NCBI GenBank assembly: GCA_028023455.1
Contig: JAQFVV010012509.1
Location: forward strand, 2,542,001 to 2,606,000
DNA length: 64,000 nt
Reading direction: 5' to 3'
Source: Epiperipatus broadwayi
Taxonomy: Eukaryota; Onychophora; Udeonychophora; Euonychophora; Peripatidae
Shown here: positions 44,301-56,300 of the stretch, in pieces
How positions within the stretch are numbered: position 1 is the stretch's first letter
Layout: every line of letters begins with the position of its first letter
The notes under the pieces: generated by a model
Databases searched by the model: none
Told to the model about the DNA's origin: nothing
The model's input: only the letters and a program-made list of their open reading frames with translations
Position numbers and translations under genes: made by a program

Positions 44301-47300
44301 AAAGATCATTGCATTTGGCAATCATAATTTTTTTTTATTGTCTTATACTGTTAAAATAAATACATTATATTAATTAAATATCCATTAATAGTAAAACAAA
44401 ACATAAAATTAATTAAAATAATTCCTTTTTCTTGATCATACTGTTTGAAACGACATAAATCTTGATTGCATAAATATTACGTTATTCGTAAAACATATCT
44501 GAGAATCGGCTATAATCTGTAATCTATAATCATGGAATTGTCATAATACCATTGACATTAGCATAACTAAATATAAATAATATTCTGTAAATAACTCGTT
44601 CTTCTTGATTATTCTGTTTGAAATGACATAAACCCTGATTATATAAAACTCTATCCAGAAATCTGAGAATCTGATTTGTACTATAATCTGCAATTTAAAA
44701 TCATGGAATTGTCATAATGTCATTCACATTTGTGTACACAAATATAAATAATATTCTGAACATAAGACAGTGGTTTATATAAGATAAAAAAAGAAACCAA
44801 CAGCTCAGAAAAAATATGTTGCTTTTTGAGCAACAATTCAAAAAATATATATGGCTAACCTGAATGATTTTATTTCATAATATTTATTTCTGACCAAAAA
44901 AAATGGCTTTTGTTTAAATGAAGTCAGAGGTAATGGACAGAAAATACTGACAAGCAATTAGTGATAATGATGGAATAATTTTTCAATGTTCTTCACTAAG
45001 TCACATCAATATATATATATAACAAAAGAGGTCAGTTTGATAGAAAAGGGATAATATAGATCTGACTTGGATTAAAACCTTAGAGATTGCATTTTATAAG
45101 ATTTTCTTCTAACCAAATTGCATGTATTCCATAAACATTTTCACAATCACATATAGTACATACAATGTATTCTAATATTCCATTCCTAAAATTGGCTGAA
45201 AATTCTTCATCATATTTTATTTTCACTCTTCATAGCAGTTTCAATATATACCATTATCATTTTCTTTTTACGGTTCATCATCATCAATCATTATCAATCC
45301 GCTGCAGGACGAAGGTCTCTCCAAGTTCAATCCATCTTCTCCAATATTTAGTTTCTCTTCTCCACATCACTCCTGCACCTTTTCTTATTTCATCCATCCA
45401 TCTCACATGTGGTCTTTTTCTGGATCTTTTACAATCTCTTGGAATCCAGTTTAAGATTTTAATTGTCCAACTATTATCATCTCTTCCAGCAATATGTCCA
45501 GCCCAACTCCACTTCAGTCTTTTAATTTTTTCAATGAGGTCAATACTACCTGTTTGTTCTCTTACCCATATATTGCGTTTTTGATCTCTTCTTGTTATTC
45601 CCAACATGCATCTCTCCATACTTCTTTGAGTGGTCTGAAATCTCTGTATTGCTCTTCTATTAAGTGTCCAAGTCTCAGATCCATAAGTAAGAACTGGTAA
45701 AACACCTTTATTAAAAACCTTCCTTTTCAAACACATAGGCATATTTCCTTTTAGTATCAAGTTATTTCTACCAAAAGCACTCCAACCAAGTTTAATTCTA
45801 TGATTAATTTCATCCATTATGTTTCCATCTGTATTAATAATCTGACCAAGGTATTTGTAACTGTTCTTCTAACTCATCATAATCAATCTTTATTTTCATA
45901 TTTTGAGAAAATCCATTAAACATTACTTTAGTCTTTTTAACATTTATCTTTAGTTCTACTTTCATACTTTCATCTGATAACTCCTGCAACATTTCCTGCA
46001 GCTCTAAAGCATTATTTGCAAAAACAACTACATCATCTGCAAAATCGAAATGACTTAAATAATCTCCATTTACTTTCACTCCTTTAGCTTCCCATTTTAA
46101 TCCACAAAATACTTCTTGCAGCACTGCTGTAAAAAGTTTTGGAGATATGGAGTCACCCTGTCTTACACCCTTCTCAATGTTGACTTTCCTAGTATCATTA
46201 TGTAATCTAATTGTTGCTGTTGCATTTTTATAAATATTCTTTAAAATATGACAATATCCTGGATCTATACCTTGATGATCCAATGCTTTAATCACTGAAG
46301 AAATGTTTATAGAATCAAATGCCTTTTCATAATCTACAAATCCAAAGCATAATGGCAACTCATATTCATTTGTCCTTTCTATAACTTCTCTCAATACCTG
46401 GATATGATCTACTGTACTAAAACCACTTTTAAATCCAGCTTGTTCTCTTGGTTGGTGGAAATCCAATGTTCTCTGTAGACGAGTTGTAATTATCTTGGTA
46501 AAAATTTTGTATAAAACTGATAAAAGGCTGATAGGTCTGTAATTTCTAATATCTTCTTTATCACCTTTTTTAAATATTAATATTAATACTGCATTCTTCC
46601 AATCATCTGGTACATCTTTATCATTTAGACATTTGGTATATAACTTTGCTAAAAAATTTTTCTATTTCTTCACCTGCTTCTTTTAATATATCAATTATAA
46701 TTCCATCATTACCTAGAGCCTTTCCTTTCTTCATAAATTTAATTGCATGTCTCACTTCTTCATTTAAAATTCTGGGCAATTCGGAAGATATAATAGATAT
46801 AGGAGGTACTTGTTCTTTATTACTATATAATTCTTGATAGAAGTCTTCTATCCATTTCATGATGTCATCTCTCTTTTTAGTAATAATTCCATCTTTATTT
46901 CTTATTGCAGATATAAATTTCCTACCAATACCAAAATGTTGTTTTACACTCTTGAGACTTTTATTCTCTTCTACAGCTTTCCTTGCTAGTTCACAGTTAT
47001 ACTTTCTTATATCATTTTCAACTCTTTTCCGCACCATTTTACAAAATTCGAGATATTCAATTCTTTTTAATGCATCATTTTTGTATATCTTCATATTCTT
47101 TCTTTTCTTCATAAATTCTCTAGTCTCAGTAGAAATTTTATTGGTCAATTGCTGCTTTTTTCTACTAGCTATCTTTGTTGCAGTTTTTAAAAGTGTATCA
47201 GTTATTTTCATATTAATTTCATTCAAATCTGAATCATGTTCAAAATCTACTAATACTTGAAACCAATTTGTAAGTTCTAATTTAAATTCATTAGAATGTT

Positions 47301-50300
47301 TCTGAAGATTAGGAATATCAACTGTAAATATTGTTTTTCTTAATAATTTTTGTCTCTCTAGTTTTGCATTAACACATATCTTACATCTTACTAATCGATG
47401 ATCACTTCCTGTGTTAAATTTATTAAGAACATTACAATCTTGAAATATGTATTTTCTGTTAGTCAAAATATAATCCAATTCTGCTGTACCTTCATTTGGA
47501 TGCTTCCATGTCCATTTCCTTTTAACATTTTTCTCAAAAAAAGAATTCATAATATAAAGTTTTTCTTTTTCTGCAAACTCCACAAGTCTATGTCCTCTCT
47601 CATTTCTATTACCATAACCAAAATTACCTACAGCACTTTCATCTTTCATTTGTTTACCAATTCTAGCATTAAAGTCTCCCATAACAATTTTTAAAATGTT
47701 GTTTACTCTGATCAAAAGCCTTTTGTACATCCATATAAAAATCTTCTACTACTTCATCACTATAAGAACTTGTTGGGGCATAAACCTGAATTATCTGCAT
47801 TTGGTATCTGCTATTAAGTTGTATAACTAATCTTGCCACTCTGTCCAATACACCTTCAATCTCCACAATGTTGTTCTTCCACTTTTTATTTATAATGAAT
47901 TCTACTCCACTTGTATTTCCAATATTTGTGCCTTTATAGTAGAGTACATGTCCATTTTTTAAATCAATTGTCTCTTCACCTTTTTTTCTAATTTCACAAA
48001 GTCCAATAATATCCCATTTAATATAAGACAGTTCTTCTAATTATTGCAATCTTCCTTCACTTGAAAGTGATCTGCAGTTGTAAGTACCTAGATAAAAAGC
48101 AGTCATCAAATGGCAGCCTGGGTCCACAATCAGGGGATTCTTAGCACCTTCTGCCTTTGGCCACCAACCGCTGCCTTGGTTGTTGACTTTATAGCCTCCT
48201 GGGAATAAGGGCCATGATTTATTTTTGTCTGTCATGATTGTATATATCTATTGGAAAAATATTTATCATTTACACATACGTTCATTCTGCCTTATCAGGC
48301 AACTGAGAAGAAAGATCATGGTGTTTCTTGATCTTAAATTCAGAGGTAAAAGCCAATAAACTCACCACGCTGGCTAATGCATGTTGGTGAACAGCCCATC
48401 CATGTTTGTATATTATATGAATAATCACATAGTAATAACAGCTGCAACAACAAGAACGTATGGAGTGGACATTAGGAATTTGCCCTGCTCTGTTCCTTTA
48501 TGGCCTCCAAGAGGAATCAAAGAGTCCTCTTTCATTTAATAGCAAACTCCTTTCAGAACCTTAACTAATATCATTCAGTATAATTTCCATTCATAATAGA
48601 GCTGCTTCCAGAACTGACTCCCAAATTGATTTCTTTAATGAAATCCTACCAGGAACTACTGAATTCATTCATTTTGTCATAATGCCATTTGCACATGAAT
48701 ACACATATCTAAACAAATAATATTCTAATTTGACAATGACAAGGCAAACAAGAGTAGTTGTTTCTAAAACAATAGAATTAAAAAAAGGGCCTAGTCCAAG
48801 AATGATTTGACATTATTTAATTATGGATTTTATTTCTGGTGACTAAATAATAATACATTTCATGCTTATATATATATTTACATCTATAAGGGTTTGATGC
48901 AACTGGAAGGTAAATATCAAGTTCACCTAAACACTGAATCAAATGCACTGAAATATGTATCTGAACAACTGTTATGATCACTACCATATGGAACAAGCAT
49001 AAAAAACAAATAATTATATCTGTAGAAAGAATGTTAATTATTAGATTGATTTTAAATCCAAAAATGAGATTTAAATTCTAGATTTAAACATAAAGTCAAA
49101 ATCTAAGTTAAAATTCCTATCTCTCTCCATATTCATCTATAGGAATATTTTAACAGGTGAAAGATGTCGAGCATTCTTTTAAGTTTTTTCATATGTAAGA
49201 AGAGACAGAAATCTGATGTGTTGATAACATTACAATTATCAAAATTTTAAGACACTTTCTTGTTGTTATACATGGAAAAACTTGTAAGAATATTTGACTT
49301 ACACACACACACATTGAAAAATGAAAACTCACTTGTTCATTATATCAATATTTTCTCTGGAATTATTAGCAGAATCTTGACCTTCATCATTTTTAGTTTC
49401 ATCTTGAGCAGGTCGGTTAGTTAGCTAAAAATAATAAAAAATAAATGAAATTAGAATAATCATAGAAAAATATATCAAACATATCTCTACATTAGTAAAT
49501 CATTATAAATTTTTATTAATTCAACAGAAAAAAAAAAGCTTAATACTTGAGATTTTGGAAAGGGTTTCCTTCTTTTGATCTGCTTTCTCAATAACTGTTT
49601 ATAATTTTCATTTTTCTTGGTCAAATAATAATACTGTATACAATCTGAAATACTCTATAATAGATGTAAAAATAAAAAATGCATAAATATTAAAAATATA
49701 ACTTATTACTAAGGAATAATAATCAAAAAGATTAATTATACACGTGTGCTAAATTCCTATAACAACAAATATATAAATAGATCTAAAAACACCATTCACA
49801 CAAAAAAAATTCCAAATCAAAAATTTATAATAATTATAAATATATTGATCAATCATTTTAATCTTATCAAATAACAATATATATATAAATTTATAGTATT
49901 TAAAGATAAATTTAAAGTAAAATAAATATTTTTATCAATAAAGTATTGTGATTTTAACATTAATATTATTTTTATTTATATAGTTACATAGTAAAAACTG
50001 GCAGACAATTTTCAGCTCAATTTAGAAAGAAAATACCAGAAAGGTATAGGATTCAGTGTAAGTAACAAGAATAAAATGATCAGTATATGACTTTTTTTTA
50101 AAATTAAAAATGAAGTATTGCTTTAAATAAAAGAATTGATTCATCAGGAAATAAATGTTGTCAAAAAAATCTGCAGCTACAATAACCTAAAATAGCTGAA
50201 AATCATAAATTACAGTGTTGAACAAAGATGGCAGTATAATATTAATGGTTAGGAAAAATCACAATCATTCAAAATAGATATGAACAAAACATTTTGCTTT

Positions 50301-53300
50301 TTATTAGCTAGTCTTTGTAAAAACTTGTATTTTTTTTACCATTAGCATTATAAAGAAGATAAAGTAATTATAGTGACTTAAATCTAATTAAAATAAGCTA
50401 TTTTAGGCTCCATAATCTAAATTCAATTTTTACCTTTTTTAAAAAATATATGACAAGAAAAACAACAACAACAATTCCTTATTAAATTTAGACAAATCTT
50501 TAAACTAAAAGTCCAGATGTGAACCCAATCTAAAAATTCAATAATAAATATGAATGAGTATATGTAATAACTTAAAATGGCCAGAAGTGTATGAACCAAA
50601 ATTGATTAAAACAATCTAATATTAAAGTTAATATAATTAACAACTAAATACTAAAGCAGTACTTTTGGTAATAAGTCTAAACTCAGTAGCCTGTCTCATT
50701 TCTTACATTTTAACAAAAAAATGGAAATAAGTTAGTTATTAGAAAAATTATACTAGTGAATAAAATCTAATTGTACATTTGTTGAATAAAATATTACAAA
50801 TGTTTGATTATATTACATATATGTAATTTTAATTACGACACAGCATATTTATATATATTTTCATATATTCATTGGGAAAATTTGGCTGAGGATAAAAAAC
50901 AATTAGATAAAGTATTTTAGAAACAAAAGATTACTGCAAAAGAAGTCAAAAGACAGCATAGCAAATATCAATTATACAAAATAATGGACATATTTGTTCT
51001 ACATAAAATAAAGGATAGTGTATTATTATTACTTTTTTTCTTAAAGTTGAAATAACCATTTTCTTTGTGAATGGTTGCTATTATTGTGATGATATATAAA
51101 TTAGAATGAATAAAAAATAATTATCAACTTTAAAAGACCATATTTTGATAATACATCAAAAGTGTCAAACTCAATTATACTGGGAATGATTTTTTGGTGT
51201 TGATATAGTATGCGCTCGGTGGCCATTTTGAATTTTTCATATCTCAAGTAGAACATAAAATATTATTTGGGCTAAAAAAAAAAGCTGTACTAATTAGAAT
51301 CAAAGGAAAATGAAAAAAAGAGTATAAATAAACTAAAAAATTAACAATGAAATTTTAATTTATTCTAAGTGATTGTACAAAATATAAAAAAAACACTATA
51401 ATGATTGTGATAGCTCAAAAAATAAAGAATGCCTTTTTAATATATTATTTTTACTAGATCCATAGAAAAAAATATAAAATAATATAATTATAATAATTTA
51501 AGTACTTTAATTGTAGTATTTTATTTATTTTTTCCTCCCCCATGGTATCTTTATTACTGGTTAAGTTGCTAAAAGTTAGAAGTAAATATTGAGACCATAT
51601 TTCATTATGACAAAAAGATTGAAGTTAATCTGGGATCTGTTTATCTGTTACCTTTCATATACTAAAATAATTGTTCACATAAATAAGTTAATATCAACAA
51701 ATTAAAAAAATTCTTTTTCTTTTGAAAACTTTATTTTCTATCTCAATACTGAATATATATATATACACACATTTATATAATACAAACTCCAACGTTTCAA
51801 CTGTTTTTATCTTCTTACAGTCATTTTCAAGGATCTGCAACAATAACATGAAATATACATTTATAAATAAACCTCAATTACATAAATACCTTCATCTTAC
51901 ATTAACATAAACAGTAACAAACATATCAATCTTACATATATTTTACATAAATACCCTCATCTTATATCAACATAAACAGTAACAAACATATCAATTTTAT
52001 ATAATTATATTTTACTTACAGCTTTCTCCCACTACTATTTTTATCACACTTCCTTTTACATTGTTTAACTACAACTCTTAAAATCATCCGAGAAATTTTT
52101 TATACAAATTTAAAAACCAACCCTAATTTCAAATGACCTCCCCTTTTTTAAATCTTATCTAAAAAACCCTCTCAAAACTACATTCCTAATCTATAGCTTT
52201 AAATGTATATAAAACAAATATATATTTTTTTAATTTATAAAAAAACTTTTAACAATTTACCTAAACCCATTTAAACATTCCATTTTAATTATACATTATT
52301 TTACATTCCTTATCTACTCCATTAATTCTATTTAAAATAGGATTGTAATTTTTTATGTAAAAATATTCTTTTACCATCCTTTCCCTGTAATTTTTAACTC
52401 TTTCCAACATTTTAATATTAAATTCTTTATGCCCTAAAACTTTACAAAGTATGTAAATATTTGAATTTTTGTCATATATATGTTCAGTATTGATATAGAA
52501 AATAAAGTTTTTAAAAAAATAAAGGAGAAGGATTTTTAATTTGTTGATATTATTGGAAAACATATATATTTTAAAGAAAAAGTGATTGTACATTTGTTGT
52601 GTTATAACGTGTGATAAATGAGATATTTTAAAAATACAAATGATTTTAAAATACAATAAATTCTAAGACAATAAAGTCAATTATTCTAGGCTTTAATAGG
52701 TTTAGATGATAACGATCAACCCTTAAGCTATTCAAGTCAACCTGCACAGTTTAAAAAAAAAGCCAAAACATGAAAAATTAACATTTTCTCATTTTAAATT
52801 ATAAATCAAATAATTTATATATAGAGAGAGCAAGATTATTATATTTAAATCTTAATCAATAAATGCTAGTTATCATTGCCTAAAAAAGTACTTGGTAGCA
52901 TTTTGATGTGGCTGATATGTGATATATAAGGCACCCCTCCCCCCTTATACAAATTTAAGTAATATATATGCAATATATATATTTCACACAAATAAAATTA
53001 TGAGTGTATAAAATAAACAAATAAATGAAATACGATAAATAAATAAATGGCTAGTATTTTTGAAGGAATACCTTCATTATCAAAGCTGTGGCTAAATGAA
53101 ATGCGAAGTAAAACTGTTGCTATAAGAAATGCAAAGTGTATGCAAATTTAGCACACAGCTTTGATAATGAAGGTTTAAATATAGTAATCTTGCTCTCTCT
53201 ATATATAAATTATTTGATTTATAATTTAAAATGAGAAAATGTTAATTTTTCGTGTTTTGGCTTTTTTTTTTTAAACAGTGCATTTTGGCGGGTTTTCCCA

Positions 53301-56300
53301 AGTCACGTGACCCAAGTTCTAAATTTTTTCCTGTTTTCGCGTAGTTTTTTATCACTTAGATGTGTCAGATGATGTTTTTGGCTATTTTTGAAATTCAAAA
53401 TGGCAGAGATCATGTACTAAATTTGCACCAGATAATCAATGAATATCTATCTAATAAGATCCCCATTAAATTCACTTTCCAAGCCTTTAAAAAATTGTGC
53501 AAAACGGCAGTGATTGAAGTATCCAGAAATGAAATTCATGGTATTGTTTGACATAGCTTTAAATAGGCTGCTCATTTCTAGTACTGTGAAGGTCTATTGA
53601 TAAAAAAATGCATCAGAAATATTGCAGTTTTAGAATGTCTGGATACATTTCCATCAACTTTGTTCCTGCTTATCATTGCTAAAGCACCACAGGTTGTCAC
53701 AACCAGGAATTCATTCAAAAGAACTTGATACTTGTCCAAAATACTCTACACATCATAAAAATGATATCTGTAGTGGTTCTATGGATGAGAAATACTCCAA
53801 TAATTTTTTAGCTATATTCATCTTGCACCCCCCAATACAGGCAACACGAACCATGCCATCAATGTCAGAACCATTGTAAAGTGCACTTGAAAAGCACCGC
53901 ACATTTTTCAGACATTTCCTGCAAACTAGTCATGCAGATTACAATTGATTTTAGCTATTCTTTCAATCAAAGCATTTTTAAATAAAGCAATAAAATCAAA
54001 TACTTGCATATTTTTGAAAAATGATAGCAAAAAACCCTCACTAAAACTTTTGGAATCTTTTACATCAAAAAACAGCTGATTTCATGACTAGCTCTCATTA
54101 TCAATTAATTATCTTTCATAAATTTTGAAAATACCTGTTATAGAAGTTGAAGTGAATTTCTTCAATTTTTAAAATTTTTCTTCTTTCTTTTGATTTGCCT
54201 TCAAAGAGTGAATACTATTTTTTGTATGAACTTTATAGTAGTATGTTTTTATATTTATATTCTTTGGTGACATTAACTTGTTAACAAATAATACATAAAA
54301 TTTTGTTCTTTATTTCAATACCCAAACTAAAGACTTGTGTTATTTAAAAAAAAAAAAAGAGGGTGAAGGAGAATTTCCCCATAACATTGGATTATGTTGA
54401 CATTTGCTTCAGATAACAGTGATTGACTACATCTTATAAACTCAAGTCTGATAATTCATTGCTAGAAAATAAAATTCTTTTTTTTTTTCAGCATACTACT
54501 TCCAGCATACTGTAAATTAACAATGAAAGCATAAATATAGTTTACAATTGATTAGAATTAGCTGTAACATTAAATTTTTATTATTGCTGTTATATTATAG
54601 CAATCAATATATTAATATTGTAACTGGGTTAACTTGGGTGCTAATACGTAGCTGAAAAAGAGTTTATTCTTTCGAGTTGAAATATGAAAGTGAGCACTTT
54701 CGAGTTACACTACCCTCATAATCATAGCTGGGGTAAGTTGTAACTATCAATAATATATGAAAACAAATCAAATATTTAAATAGATATTTCTTTTACTATA
54801 AATAAAAACTTTTTTTTACTAATAACTTTTCCTGAGGTTCCATTGACTACAAGAAATTGCTTTGAAGACTGAATGCCTATTGTATTTCCCTAATATATAC
54901 TATAATAAAATATAAATTTGTTTTTGTACTAAGCTGCATTTTTATTTCTATTTAGATATTAAATTTTTATTCATGCTTTAATTCGTTCTTTCTTCTTGAC
55001 CCCCTCCCCCCCACCAAAAAAAAAATAACTGTATTTTCAAGATCCTCAAAATTAAAAATACAAAAAAATATTTTCCTATATAAGAATAAACCCAAGTCAA
55101 TAAATATCACATCACCACTATTTCTTATGCTTGCCCTTAACTGTTATCAAAACAAACAAAACTTTATACGTATTGCCACTCAGATTAGATCCTAGGATCT
55201 AGGTGCAATGCTCTCAGATCCAAGACTCCTCACTGACGAAGGCCACAAGCCAGAAACTAGTCTGGGGATATTGGATAAGTAAATGCTAGATGGGGATTTT
55301 ATGCACAGGCCTTCTGGCATCCATTGATTACTCTGGCTTGCATTGAGTGGCAATACATATAGAGAATTTTGCCTGTTTTAATAAACCCAAGTCATAATCT
55401 TTTTCAATTAGTTGACAAACAATCTAAAGACTTTATTGTTTGAAATTCATAAGAAATTGGAGCACAAAAAGTGCTAGAACTGAAATTGATCCGAGGATCT
55501 TAGGATCCAAAATCTGAACCTTCTATCACCGATTAAGTACAAGGTGAATAAGCAACTTCCAAAGCTAAAATGCAATACTGACTTTGTAATAGAGACTGAA
55601 GATCTTCAGAATATTCATGATTAAACAAAAATTTTCCAGAAAAAAAAATCTGCAATAAGCTATTGAAGAAATCATATAAAAATAGAAAACTGATATTTCA
55701 TTAATTTCAGGGGAATGGGGAATCATTATTTAGAAAGATGCCCAATACTGTTTTATCTATTTTTAACCAAATTGTACAATCCCCCCCCCCCCCAAAAAAA
55801 AAAAAAATTTTTTTTAAAAAGTTTGCTCTATGGCTTAACTATAATGGAATCAAACTAATTCCAAAGCTAACATTGTATTAATTAAAGATTATAGTTTGCA
55901 TATAATTCATGCAACCAGTGTAATCCATTATATTCTTTATTACAGAAAAAACTTTATATCAAAATTTACTAAAAAACTTAGAATTGCATAAAACAAAGAC
56001 AGAATTAGTCGATTTAAAGGCATATGCCTGGGTCTTTATGGATAATTTTCATCGACATAAAATAAAAATATTTATCACAATGACATTTCAAGAATTATAG
56101 AAAATATGTGCGCATTTAAACCATTTCAGAATTTGCTTTTTCTGAATAATTAACACTAAAAACAGAAATCAATCACTATTGACTGCAAAAAAAAAAAAAT
56201 CTCAGCATTTTTACATAAAAATTATTAAATGTATGTTGTAACATAATACAGAGGATAGCTATCATGCTTCATGAGTACATTCTAAGCTGTCAAGAGAACT

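Larger units (their letters stand above)
42809..49332. other. NCoR intron, 6.5 kb
   Basis: About half is the RTE element (45240-48240). The tandem repeat at 44428-44770 and its relative near 48660 flank it. 42810-44400 and 48730-49300 contain no recognisable feature. Confidence 0.85.

Noticed and set aside
45165-45700. Plus-strand open frames at 45165-45584 and 45494-45700
   Set aside because: Antisense shadows of the RTE reverse-transcriptase C-terminal coding; composition (Ser/Leu/Phe-rich) is what a reversed Lys/Glu-rich frame gives.
46646-47694. Plus-strand open frames at 46646-46837, 46859-47260 and 47398-47694
   Set aside because: Antisense shadows of the RTE endonuclease-RT frame.
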